Source: Chloroflexota bacterium
Lineage (GTDB): Bacteria > Chloroflexota > UBA11872 > VXNJ01
Reading direction: 5' to 3'
NCBI GenBank assembly: GCA_030744875.1
Contig: JASLPR010000033.1
Span: 1 to 37,962 of the forward strand
DNA: 37,962 nt
In this document: in pieces, positions 16,553 to 24,859 of the stretch
Position numbering within the stretch: position 1 is the first letter of the stretch
Layout: every line of letters starts with the position of its first letter
The notes under the pieces: generated by a model
Databases searched by the model: none
What the model was told of the DNA's origin: nothing
The model's input: the letters and a program-made list of their open reading frames with translations, nothing else
Program-made: the position numbers and the translations under genes

Positions 16553-18186
16553 TCGATCGTCCCCGGCGGCTTCGAGGTGACGTCGTAGACCACCCGGGTG
16601 ATTGCGCTCACCTCGTTCACGATTCGGCTCGAGGTCCGGGCCAGCACATCGTCGGGCAGCCGGTACCAGTCGGCCGTCATGAAGTCATCGGTCGTCACCG
16701 CCCGCAGGGCGGCCACCTCACCGTAGGTCCGGCTGTCGCCCATCACCCCGACGGTGCGAATCCCGGTCAGCGCCGCGAAATACTGGCTGATCTCGCGCTC
16801 CAGCCCTGCCGCCGCCACTTCCTCGCGAAAGATCCGATCCGCCGCCTGTAGCGCCGCCACCCGCTTGCGGGTGATCTCGCCGATCAATCGCACCGCCAGT
16901 CCCGGGCCCGGGAACGGCTGCCGCCAGACCAGGCTCTCCGGCAGTTCCAGTTCCAGGCCCACCTCGCGGACTTCGTCCTTGAACAGCCGCCGCAGCGGTT
17001 CGATCACCTTCAGGTGCAGCCGATCCGGGATGCGGGTGTTGTGATGGGTCTTGATCTTCACCGAACCCAGCCCGGCCGATCCGCTCTCGATGGTGTCCGG
17101 GTAGATGGTGCCCTGCACGAAGAACTCAATCCCATCCAGCTTCGCCGCCTCCTCGATGAAGACCGCGAAGAATTCGTCGCCGATGATCTCGCGCTTTCGC
17201 TCCGGGTCGGCGACACCCTTCAGCTTGTCTAGGAAGCGATCCGCCGCGTCCACCGTTACCAGGTTCAATCCGGTCCCGGTGCGCAGGGACTCCTCAACCT
17301 CGGCCACTTCGTTGGCGCGCAGCAGGCCGGTATCCACGAAGATGCAACGCAGGCGGTCGCCGACGGCCGCGTGTACCAGCGCCGCCGCCACCGCCGAGTC
17401 CACCCCGCCGCTGATTCCCAGCAGCATCCCGGCGTCGGCCACTTGCTCACGGATCGCGCCGACCGTGCCGTCCACGAAGCTGCCGGCATTCCAGTCGGGC
17501 CGGCAACCGCAGATGTCCACCACGAAATTGCGCAGGATTTGGCGCCCGGACTCGGTGTGATTCACCTCCGGGTGGAACTGGATCAGCGTGATTGCGTCGC
17601 GGCTCAGCGCCGCCACCTCGGAGCCGTCGGTCCGGGCGATCTGGCGAAAATCGGCCGGCGCTTCGAGGACCTTGTCGCCGTGGCTCATCCAGACGCGACT
17701 CGATTGCGGGCAGCCGGCGAACAGCGGGTGTTCGGCATCGATGATTTCCAGTTCGGCCGGGCCGTATTCGCGACGCTCGCCCCGCCCCACCGAGCCGCCC
17801 AGCGTGTGCGCCACCAGTTGCAGTCCGTAGCAGATTCCCAGCACCGGCAAGTCCAGTTCAAGGAGCCATGCCGGTAGCCGCGGGGCGTTCTCGTCATGGA
17901 CGCTGGCGTCCGATCCGGACAGCACGATGCCCTTCAGGGCCAGTTCGCGCAGGCGGTCGCGGCTCAAGTCCCAGGGGACGATCTCGCTGTAAACGCCGGC
18001 CTCGCGGATGCGGCGGGCGATCAGCGGGGTGTACTGGGAGCCGTAGTCCAGCACCAGGACGGTATCGAACCGGGTGTCGTCGGGAAGATTGCGAGCGGCT
18101 CCGGCGGAGGTGGTCGTATCCACGCGGGCCACCGTTCTCAAGGGAGGAGGGGCGTACAGTTCACTCCCGCCGTCGCCGCGGGGCAA
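16543..18186 (-). CDS. guaA: GMP synthase (glutamine-hydrolysing) GuaA
   Basis: GuaA aminates XMP to GMP. The N-terminal class I amidotransferase domain has VLVLDYGSQYTPLIARRIRE, the nucleophile Cys in LGICYGLQL and His/Glu in HPEVNHTE. The ATP-pyrophosphatase domain has the P-loop GISGGVDSAVAAAL, and the dimerisation domain ends with the canonical KPPGTIEWE. The frame opens at a TTG at 18186 (547 residues), about 40 residues before the conserved core. GTG codons at 18132 and 18123 give a more usual length near 525-530, so the start is uncertain; none has a clear Shine-Dalgarno. It leads the purine operon, downstream of a good promoter. The absence of guaB here means XMP must come from elsewhere in the genome. 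Confidence 0.95.
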   Translation of the reverse strand: MPRGDGGSELYAPPPLRTVARVDTTTSAGAARNLPDDTRFDTVLVLDYGSQYTPLIARRIREAGVYSEIVPWDLSRDRLRELALKGIVLSGSDASVHDENAPRLPAWLLELDLPVLGICYGLQLVAHTLGGSVGRGERREYGPAELEIIDAEHPLFAGCPQSSRVWMSHGDKVLEAPADFRQIARTDGSEVAALSRDAITLIQFHPEVNHTESGRQILRNFVVDICGCRPDWNAGSFVDGTVGAIREQVADAGMLLGISGGVDSAVAAALVHAAVGDRLRCIFVDTGLLRANEVAEVEESLRTGTGLNLVTVDAADRFLDKLKGVADPERKREIIGDEFFAVFIEEAAKLDGIEFFVQGTIYPDTIESGSAGLGSVKIKTHHNTRIPDRLHLKVIEPLRRLFKDEVREVGLELELPESLVWRQPFPGPGLAVRLIGEITRKRVAALQAADRIFREEVAAAGLEREISQYFAALTGIRTVGVMGDSRTYGEVAALRAVTTDDFMTADWYRLPDDVLARTSSRIVNEVSAITRVVYDVTSKPPGTIEWE

Positions 18187-18233
18187 ACCGTGAATCCGGT
18201 GGGGCTGCTGCCGAAAAAACCGCTCACACCGGC

Positions 18234-18263
18234 ATTATAGTTCCGACGAATCGCGCGAGCCAA
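18234..18263 (-). promoter_or_regulatory. Sigma70-type promoter for the guaA-pur operon
   Basis: Read on the minus strand, TTGGCT (18263-18258), an 18-base spacer and a perfect TATAAT (18239-18234) lie between the thrB stop and guaA. Transcription would start near 18227, about 40 bases before the first possible guaA start. No attenuator-like hairpin plus T-run or recognisable purine riboswitch was seen in that short leader. Confidence 0.7.
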
Positions 18264-18272
18264 CGCTCGTTC

Positions 18273-19172
18273 CTAGAGCACCCGCGCGCCGGTTGCGGCC
18301 GGCTCTGTCACCAGTTGCCGGCAGGCGATTCCGACTCCTTCGCAGGCCGCCTGCATCGCCCGGGCGGCGGGGCCGGCATCGTCGCGGCAGAGCGCGATCA
18401 CGGTCGAACCGGAGCCGCTCAGCGCCGCGCCCGCCGCTCCGTTATCCCGCGCCGCGGCTAGCATCGCGTCCAGGGCCGGGTGCAGCGTCTGCCGGTAGGG
18501 CTGATGCAGGCGGTCTTCCATGGCCCGGCCCAGCAGTTCTAGGCGGTCCTGCTGCACGGCGGCCACCAGGAGCGCCGCGCGCGACAGGTTATGCACCGCG
18601 TCGGCGAACGGCACCGTGTCCGGCAGCACCTCGCGGGCGGCCCGGGTGGTAATGCGCAGGTCGGGGATCGCCACGGCGACCTTGAGCGACGGGGGGCAAT
18701 CCACCGGCAGCCAGTTGAGTTCGTCGCCGGCCGCCACCACCACCAGTCCGCCCACCAGCGCCGGTACGACGTTGTCCGCGTGGCCCTCGATCTCGATCGC
18801 CAGTCCGGCGATCGCGGTCTCCGACAGGCTGGTTTCCAGCAAATGATCCGCCGCCACCAGTCCGGCCACGATTCCGGCCCCGCTGGCGCCCAGGCCGCGC
18901 GAGACCGGGATCACCGAAGTCTGGGTCACGGCCAGTGTGGGCAAGTCGCGCCCGGCGTGGCGGGCCAGGTGCGCGGCCGCGCGCAGGACCAGGTTGTCGC
19001 CGTCGGTCGGCGTCTCGCCGGCGGCCTCGCCGCTGACCGTTACGCTGTCGACGCCGGCGATCGCGAACCTGTACTCATCGTGGATAGCCAGCGCCAGGCC
19101 TAGCGCGTCAAACCCCGGGCCGAGATTGGCCGAGGTCGCCGGCACGCAGACGGTGAATGCGGCAGATTCCAA
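18273..19172 (-). CDS. thrB: Homoserine kinase ThrB
   Basis: A GHMP-family kinase of 299 residues that phosphorylates homoserine on the way to threonine. The N-terminus FTVCVPATSANLGPGFDALG is the classic ThrB signature, followed by the ATP-binding glycine-rich loop VSRGLGASGAGIVAGL (PxxxGLGSSA type) and a C-terminal GAAGAALSGSGSTVIAL loop. The start is a TTG at 19172 with an AAGGGGG Shine-Dalgarno six bases upstream that begins right after the rodA stop codon. This links its translation to rodA, so it reads as the last gene of the mre/rod operon although its metabolic role is unrelated. Other threonine genes are not in the window. Confidence 0.94.
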   Translation of the reverse strand: MESAAFTVCVPATSANLGPGFDALGLALAIHDEYRFAIAGVDSVTVSGEAAGETPTDGDNLVLRAAAHLARHAGRDLPTLAVTQTSVIPVSRGLGASGAGIVAGLVAADHLLETSLSETAIAGLAIEIEGHADNVVPALVGGLVVVAAGDELNWLPVDCPPSLKVAVAIPDLRITTRAAREVLPDTVPFADAVHNLSRAALLVAAVQQDRLELLGRAMEDRLHQPYRQTLHPALDAMLAAARDNGAAGAALSGSGSTVIALCRDDAGPAARAMQAACEGVGIACRQLVTEPAATGARVL

Positions 19173-19183
19173 GTCAGCCCCCT

Positions 19184-20338
19184 TTAAAGACGGTGGCCGG
19201 CGCGCCGGCCGATGGGCAGGTCGCCCCGCGAAGATGCGTGAAACAGCGCCACGTCACGATGCAGCGAGACGCTGAGTAACATACCGAGCGCCACCAGGGT
19301 CATCACCAGCGAACTTCCGCCGGCGCTCATCAGCGGCAGAGTGATGCCGGTCACCGGCGCCAGGCCGATGTTCATCCCGATGGCGATCAGAATCTCGAAG
19401 CCGATCATGGCCAGAATCCCGGTCGCCAGGAAACGGCTGAAATCGTTCGGCGCGCGGATCACAACCACCAGCGAGTAGAGCAGGATGATGAAGAACAGCG
19501 CGATCACCACGACCGAGCCGATAAACCCGAACTGCTCGGCGATCACCGCGAAAATGAAATCGGTATCACGGACCCGCAGGAACTCAAGCTGGCTCTGCGA
19601 CGCGGCGATCCCCCTGCCCCACAGTCCGCCCGAGCCCACCGCGATCTGCGCCTGCAGCACGTTGTAGCCGGCGCCGAGGGGGTCGATGGTCGGATCGAAG
19701 AACGTCACGATCCGTTCGCGCATGTAGGGGCGCATCACAAACCAGGCCACCGGCGTCAGCGCCAGCGCTAGTCCGGCGATGATGCCCAGGTGCAGGAAGC
19801 GCGAACCGGCCACGAAGGCCATGCAGTACCAGATCACCAGGAACACCAGCGAGGTCCCCAGGTCCGGTTCCAGCAGCACCAGCGCCACCGGCACGGCGGT
19901 CAGCACCATGGCCCCCACGAACGCCCAGGCCGCGTGGCGGAACTCGTAGACGGCCGTGTAGTAGCGCGCCAGGACGATGATCAGTGCCACCTTGCCCAGT
20001 TCCGACGGCTGAAACTGCACCGGCCCGAACAGGAACCAGCGCTGCGCGCCGAAGCGCTCGACGCCGAAGAAGAGTACTAACAGCAGGGCCAGCATCGCGA
20101 AGCCATAGACCCCCCAGGCAAAGACGGAGAGCATGCGGTAATTGGTGCTTGACATAAACAAGAAAAGGGCGAGGCCGATGGCCACGAAGACCCCCTGGCG
20201 CACGATCTGACTCTCGAAGCCCTCCGAGACCGGCGCGCTGATCCCGGCCAGGGCCACCAAGCCGGCGGTGATGAGGGCGGCGATGGCCAGGGTCACGGCG
20301 GCGTCGGCCGATTGGATGCGGCGCAGGGCGGCGAACAC
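19184..20338 (-). CDS. rodA: Rod shape-determining peptidoglycan glycosyltransferase RodA
   Basis: RodA is the SEDS-family polymerase that makes glycan strands from lipid II during elongation, paired with PBP2. The 384-residue protein has about ten transmembrane segments. Family motifs are present: RWFLFGPVQFQPSELGKVA, LEPDLGTSLVF, and the catalytic loop FDPTIDPLGAGYNVLQAQIAVGSGG, which holds the essential Asp of the DPxGxGY motif, then WGRG. In the late motif usually reading MSYGGSS the Tyr is Ala here (LPLMSAGGSS). It follows mrdA with two bases between the genes. Confidence 0.95.
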   Translation of the reverse strand: MFAALRRIQSADAAVTLAIAALITAGLVALAGISAPVSEGFESQIVRQGVFVAIGLALFLFMSSTNYRMLSVFAWGVYGFAMLALLLVLFFGVERFGAQRWFLFGPVQFQPSELGKVALIIVLARYYTAVYEFRHAAWAFVGAMVLTAVPVALVLLEPDLGTSLVFLVIWYCMAFVAGSRFLHLGIIAGLALALTPVAWFVMRPYMRERIVTFFDPTIDPLGAGYNVLQAQIAVGSGGLWGRGIAASQSQLEFLRVRDTDFIFAVIAEQFGFIGSVVVIALFFIILLYSLVVVIRAPNDFSRFLATGILAMIGFEILIAIGMNIGLAPVTGITLPLMSAGGSSLVMTLVALGMLLSVSLHRDVALFHASSRGDLPIGRRAGHRL

Positions 20339-20340
20339 GG

Positions 20341-22236
20341 CTAGCCGATCCCTCGCCGGCCGGCGAACGGGGCGTAGCGCATCGCCGGCACCTCACCGGT
20401 GAAGTAGAACTCCACGATGTCGCGGGCCACTGGCGCGGCGGCCTCCGAGCCCTCCCCGCCGTCCCGAATCAGCACCATGAAGGCGATCCGCGGGTGATCG
20501 GCCGGCGCATATCCGGCGAACCACGCGTGGCTGGGCAGGTTGCCGCCCTCCACCAGTCGCCCGGTATACTCGGCCGTGCCGGTCTTGCCCGCTATCACCG
20601 CGACCTCGCTGCGCGCCTTCTTGCCGGTGCCGTTCACGCCGTGAACCGCCTCCAGCAAACCATCGCGGAGCCGTTGCAGGTTCTCTGCCGATAACGGCAG
20701 CCGGCCAATCTCCGCCACCGCTGGAACCTCCACCACTTCGCCCTCCTGCGACTCGATTCGGTCGATCAGGCGCGGCCGGTAGAGGGTGCCGCCGTTACCG
20801 ATAGCCGCGTACATATTCATCAACTGCAACGGCGTCGCCTGCACAAAGCCCTGCCCGATGGCCGCCTGGTAGGTATCGCCGGTGACCCAGGGTTCCTCCA
20901 GGCGGTCCCGTTTCCACTGGTGATCGGGCACCGTCCCGGCCAGTTCGTTCGGTAGATCGATCCCGGTGGCCTGCCCGAAGCCGAAACCCCGTGAATACTC
21001 CGCCAGGCGTTGCTCGCCCAGTCCGGCCAGTTCGGTATACGGATTGCCCCCGGAAACGTTGTAGAAATACACGTTACACGATTCGGATATCGCCCGATGC
21101 ATGTCCACCGGGCCGTGGCCGGTCAGCAACCAGTCATAGAACACCCAGCCGCTGGGCAGGATCAGGTGCCCCGGGCATTCGATCATTTGCTCCGGGTCCA
21201 CGACCTTTTCTTCGAGGCTGGCCCCGGCGGCGATCAGCTTGTAGGTCGAGCCCGGCGGATACAGCCCGGCCACGGCGTGGTTAATGAGGGGGCGGCGCGG
21301 ATCGCTCGCCAGCGCCGAAAAGTCCTTCGTCGAGATTCCCTCCGCGAAAAGCTGATTATCGAACGTCGGGTAGCTGGCCATGCCCACCACGTCGCCGCTG
21401 TCGATGGCGGTCACAATCGCCACCCCGGCGCCTTCCTCGCCCAGGAACCGGCCCATGATCTCGTGCAGCCCGCGCTGGAACTCGACCTCGACGGTCAGGT
21501 AGAGATTGCGCCCCGGCTCCGGCGCCGTGAAAGCAAACTCGCGCCGCTCCTCGCCCAGCGCGCCCACTTCGATCAGGCGGCGGCCGTCCCTGCCGCGCAG
21601 GACGTCCTGGAGCTTGTTCTCGATCCCGGCCAGGCCCACATCCTCATCGAGGCCCACACCGCGCTCCAGGAACTCATCGGCGCGCTCGGCTGAGATCGGC
21701 CCCGTGAAGCCGACCAGTTCGCCCATCACCTCACCGTGGCTGTATTCGCGCCGCGCCGAATCGCGTACCGTCACCCCGGGCAGATCGAGGGCGCGTTCCT
21801 GGATAATCAGCGCCGTCTCGCGGGGGATATCGCGGGCCAGGCGGACGGCGTCCAGCGGCCTTGACCGTGAGATTGTCAGCAGGGTCTCCAGGTCCCCGGC
21901 GTCGCCGTCGGTCAATTCTGCCACCGCCACCGCCACCCCAACGATCCGTTCCTCGGGGACATCACCGGGCATCGCCCACACATCGAAGATCGGCAGGTTC
22001 CGCACCAGCCGGGTTCCGTTGCGGTCGAAGAGCAGGCCGCGCAGCGGCGCTACGGCCTCCTGGCGGGTGCGATTGGCCTCGGCCTCCCCGACATACTCGC
22101 CGCCGCGCACGATCTGCAGGTCGTAGAGCCGGCCGATCAGCGCCGCGCCGCCCGCCGCCACCACCCCGCCCAGAATCAACGCCCGCCGCGAGCTGCTGCG
22201 CGGGCGCCCCGGGCCTCTTCCAGTGATCTCGTCCAC
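20341..22236 (-). CDS. mrdA: Penicillin-binding protein 2 (PBP2, elongasome transpeptidase)
   Basis: A class B PBP that cross-links peptidoglycan with RodA during side-wall growth. The 631-residue protein has an Arg-rich cytoplasmic N-terminus, one transmembrane helix (about residues 18-36), a pedestal domain with LRGLLFDRNGTRLVRNLP, and a transpeptidase domain with the nucleophile in STYK (Ser330, Lys333), the second motif Ser-Cys-Asn in ISESCNVYFYN and KTGTAEY (Lys551). The start is a GTG at 22236. It sits between mreD and rodA in the usual order. Confidence 0.95.
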   Translation of the reverse strand: MDEITGRGPGRPRSSSRRALILGGVVAAGGAALIGRLYDLQIVRGGEYVGEAEANRTRQEAVAPLRGLLFDRNGTRLVRNLPIFDVWAMPGDVPEERIVGVAVAVAELTDGDAGDLETLLTISRSRPLDAVRLARDIPRETALIIQERALDLPGVTVRDSARREYSHGEVMGELVGFTGPISAERADEFLERGVGLDEDVGLAGIENKLQDVLRGRDGRRLIEVGALGEERREFAFTAPEPGRNLYLTVEVEFQRGLHEIMGRFLGEEGAGVAIVTAIDSGDVVGMASYPTFDNQLFAEGISTKDFSALASDPRRPLINHAVAGLYPPGSTYKLIAAGASLEEKVVDPEQMIECPGHLILPSGWVFYDWLLTGHGPVDMHRAISESCNVYFYNVSGGNPYTELAGLGEQRLAEYSRGFGFGQATGIDLPNELAGTVPDHQWKRDRLEEPWVTGDTYQAAIGQGFVQATPLQLMNMYAAIGNGGTLYRPRLIDRIESQEGEVVEVPAVAEIGRLPLSAENLQRLRDGLLEAVHGVNGTGKKARSEVAVIAGKTGTAEYTGRLVEGGNLPSHAWFAGYAPADHPRIAFMVLIRDGGEGSEAAAPVARDIVEFYFTGEVPAMRYAPFAGRRGIG

Positions 22237-22282
22237 CGTATAGTCCTTACCTGGCGAAGGCCGGGCGTTCCGCCCGAACGGC

Positions 22283-22861
22283 CTAGAGAATCCTGTACGG
22301 CCTTCTGCCTCTGGTCAACCGTTCCAGTAGAGATATCGGCCAGTAGAGCACCAGCGTTGCGCCCAGATTGACAACTACGGCCAGCGCCAAGGTGTTGGTC
22401 AGCGCTGTCAACCACAGGATCGTGAAGCCGCACGCTGCCAGGATCACCATGCTGGTTGGGTAGAACACCAGCGTCCCGGCGGCCACCGCCGCCAGTGACC
22501 AGGGCAGATTGGTGCGAAACATCCCCGCCCCGCCCAGCGTCGCTACGTAGGCCGCGAGGGTGATCGCCAGCATGTTCGTGCCGGTCGGCGTGCCGCTGAC
22601 GACGTCCAACAGGAATCCCAGCGCGAAGGCCCACAGCAGCACCCGCGAGCCGCGGGCCACGGTTGCCCAGACGGCGATGAAAATCAGCGGCAGGTCGGGG
22701 CGCATGCCGAAGACCGGAAAGTAGGGGGTGGCCGAAGTCTGCAGGATCGCCAGCGCGAAGATCGCGAAAAGCGTCAGGATCGTCCGCAGCACCGAGCCGC
22801 GATCCGGCGACGGGCGCGTGAAGCTCGGCAGCCCGCCGGTCCGCCGCAAGAGGCTAGCCAT
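22283..22861 (-). CDS. mreD: Rod shape-determining protein MreD
   Basis: MreD is an integral membrane partner of MreC in the elongasome. The 192-residue product has about five hydrophobic segments, starting with ILTLFAIFALAILQTSATPY. It keeps the family-like features of a membrane-embedded MRPDLPLIFIAVWAT segment and LLWAFALGFLLDVVSGTPTG, the FLxDxxxG-type motif seen in MreD. The ATG overlaps the mreC stop by 8 bp. Sequence conservation in MreD is low generally, so position within mreBCD strengthens the call. Confidence 0.9.
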   Translation of the reverse strand: MASLLRRTGGLPSFTRPSPDRGSVLRTILTLFAIFALAILQTSATPYFPVFGMRPDLPLIFIAVWATVARGSRVLLWAFALGFLLDVVSGTPTGTNMLAITLAAYVATLGGAGMFRTNLPWSLAAVAAGTLVFYPTSMVILAACGFTILWLTALTNTLALAVVVNLGATLVLYWPISLLERLTRGRRPYRIL

Positions 22862-23669
22862 CCTCGAAGGCTTTGATCACCTGCACGGTGTCCAGGGTGT
22901 CCGGGCGCACGAATGGCCGCACGTCGGCCTCCTTCAGCACGCTCGAGGCCAGCCGCCGTACGTTCACGATCTGCCCCACCAGGATGCCCCGCGGGAAGGT
23001 ACCGCCGAGTCCTGACGTAATCACGAACTGACCCGGCTCCACCAGGTCGGTCTCGAGGATGTTGCTCATCAATAGCGTCCCGTCGGGCTGCGCCGTCAGC
23101 ACCCCATCGGCGTCGGCGAACTCACCCTGCAACACCACGTTCACCGCGCTGCCGCTGCTGGTGATCGGCAGAATTCGTGCCGTTTCGGCGCTCACCGAAA
23201 CGATCCTCCCGGCCAGCCCGCCCCGCCACACCACCGGCATGCCCTCTTCGAGGCCACTGGAGCTACCGCGGTCGATTATCAGCAGATCCAGCAGGTTCGA
23301 GCTGTCCTTGCCGATCACCTTTGCCGCCGCCAGGTCCAGTTCCGGGTGCTCCAGCGTGTAGCCCACCGCCTCGCGCAGCGACTCGTTCTCGCGTTCCGTC
23401 GCCCGCAGCCGGGCCAATTCCGCGGTCAGTTGGTCCACCTGGGTGTCCAGGCCGGCGTTGTCCTCGCGCAATTCCGAGAACCCGCGCATATCCCCGAGCG
23501 TCCGCGTCGCGCCGGCCGAAATGTCCGCGACTAGGCCCTGCACCGGCGCCGCGATCCGCCCGATCAGGTCCTCCACCGGATGCAGCGCGCCATTGTTGTG
23601 CAGCACCGAGAAACCCAGCGACAGCATTGACAGGAAGATCAGCCAGAAGAGCGATCTTTGTGCGCGCAA
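22854..23669 (-). CDS. mreC: Rod shape-determining protein MreC
   Basis: MreC is a bitopic membrane protein that activates PBP2. The 271-residue product has a short cytoplasmic start, a transmembrane helix (about residues 8-26, LFWLIFLSMLSLGFSVL), a coiled coil (about 65-100, including LDTQVDQLTAELARLRATE) and the double beta-barrel domain with LIIDRGSSSGLEEGMPVV and VITSGLGGTFPRGILVGQIV, the strongest family motif. The start is a TTG at 23669, preceded by AGGGAA that overlaps the mreB stop. Confidence 0.93.
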   Translation of the reverse strand: MRAQRSLFWLIFLSMLSLGFSVLHNNGALHPVEDLIGRIAAPVQGLVADISAGATRTLGDMRGFSELREDNAGLDTQVDQLTAELARLRATERENESLREAVGYTLEHPELDLAAAKVIGKDSSNLLDLLIIDRGSSSGLEEGMPVVWRGGLAGRIVSVSAETARILPITSSGSAVNVVLQGEFADADGVLTAQPDGTLLMSNILETDLVEPGQFVITSGLGGTFPRGILVGQIVNVRRLASSVLKEADVRPFVRPDTLDTVQVIKAFEDG

Positions 23670-23678
23670 ACCGTTTCC

Positions 23679-24734
23679 CTAAGAGATGGGGTAGCCGCTG
23701 TCGGAGATGAAGACCTCGCGATAGGCGGATAGGTTCTGCAGGCAGGCGCCGGTGCCGCGCACCACTGCCTCCAGCGGGTTCTTGGCGGTCACCACCGGCA
23801 CGTCGGTGGCCTGTTCGAGGGCGCGGTCGAATCCGCCCAGCAGCGCCCCGCCGCCGGCCAGATACACGCCGTCCTCCATGATATCGGCCAGCAGTTCCGG
23901 CGGCGTTGCCTCCAGGGCTAGCTTCACGTTGTCGATGATTTCGTTCACGGTCCCCGAGATGGCTTCCCGAATCTCCCCGGAGCTGATCTCCATCGCCCGG
24001 GGCAGCCCGGTGTTGAGGTCGCGCCCGCGCACGAAGGCCGTCGGCTCGTTGCCGTTGGGGAAGGCTGAGCCGATCTCCATCTTGCAGGTCTCGGCGGTGC
24101 GTTCGCCGATCAGCAGGTGATGTCGCTCGCGGATGTAGTTGACGATCCGTTCGTCGATCTCGTCGCCGGCGATGCGAATCGAGTGGCTCACCACGATCCC
24201 GCCCAGCGAGATCACCGCCACCTCGGTGGTACCGCCGCCGATGTCCACGATCATGCTCCCGGCGGCTTCCTGGATCGGTTGCCCGGCGCCGATCGCCGCC
24301 GCCATCGGCTCTTCGATCAGGTACGCCTCGCGGGCGCCGGCCGATAGCGCCGCCTCATGCACGGCGCGCTTCTCGACCGCGGTCACGCCCGAGGGGATGC
24401 CCACGATCACCCGTGGCCGCGGAAAGAACGGGGTCTCCTCGTGGACCCGGTCGATGAAGTAGCGCAGCATCACCTCGACTGTTTCGAAGTCGGCGATCAC
24501 GCCATCGCGCAGCGGCCGCACGGCCACGATATTGGTCGGCGTGCGCCCGACCATCTTCTTGGCTTCGACTCCCACCGCCAGCACCCGGTTGGTGCGGGTG
24601 TTGTTGGCCACCACCGACGGTTCCGAGATCACCACACCCATATCGCGCACGTAAACCAGCGTATTGGCGGTGCCCAGGTCTATTCCCAGATCGCGGGAAA
24701 AGAGACCCATCAGCGTATTAAGGGGTCGAAACAT
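23679..24734 (-). CDS. mreB: Rod shape-determining actin homologue MreB
   Basis: MreB forms membrane-bound actin-like filaments that orient side-wall synthesis. The 351-residue protein has the phosphate-1 loop DLGIDLGTANTLVYV, VGIPSGVTAVEKRAV, YLIEEPMAAAIGAG, the phosphate-2 motif MIVDIGGGTTEVAVI, and the adenosine motif VYLAGGGALLGGFD. The frame opens further upstream at 24806, but the ATG at 24734 (MFRPLNTLMGLF) has an AGGAA Shine-Dalgarno at good spacing and gives the normal length. The short hydrophobic N-terminus may help membrane binding. It is the first gene of the shape operon; lon lies 125 bp upstream on the same strand. Confidence 0.96.
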   Translation of the reverse strand: MFRPLNTLMGLFSRDLGIDLGTANTLVYVRDMGVVISEPSVVANNTRTNRVLAVGVEAKKMVGRTPTNIVAVRPLRDGVIADFETVEVMLRYFIDRVHEETPFFPRPRVIVGIPSGVTAVEKRAVHEAALSAGAREAYLIEEPMAAAIGAGQPIQEAAGSMIVDIGGGTTEVAVISLGGIVVSHSIRIAGDEIDERIVNYIRERHHLLIGERTAETCKMEIGSAFPNGNEPTAFVRGRDLNTGLPRAMEISSGEIREAISGTVNEIIDNVKLALEATPPELLADIMEDGVYLAGGGALLGGFDRALEQATDVPVVTAKNPLEAVVRGTGACLQNLSAYREVFISDSGYPIS

Positions 24735-24796
24735 CGGGGATTCCTGTCCCGAACACAGTCCGGGCGGGTAGCAGGGAGGTACTTGGCGACTCCGGC

Positions 24797-24802
24797 AGTG
24801 TA
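24797..24802 (-). promoter_or_regulatory. Possible -10 element for mreB
   Basis: In the 125-bp gap between lon and mreB the minus strand reads TACACT at 24802-24797, which resembles a sigma70 -10 box. It is placed to start a leader of about 55-60 bases ahead of the mreB ATG. No convincing -35 box lies 16-18 bases upstream. The gap contains no clear terminator for lon, so mreB may also be read from the lon promoter. Confidence 0.3.
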
Positions 24803-24859
24803 GCACGCAAACCGTCTATTTCTGCCTGCCGAAGGGACCCGATTACAGGGATGGAGGCG

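Noticed and set aside
18187-18233. Possible purine riboswitch or attenuator before guaA
   Set aside because: The leader is too short for a purine aptamer and shows neither its conserved loops nor a terminator hairpin with a T-run.
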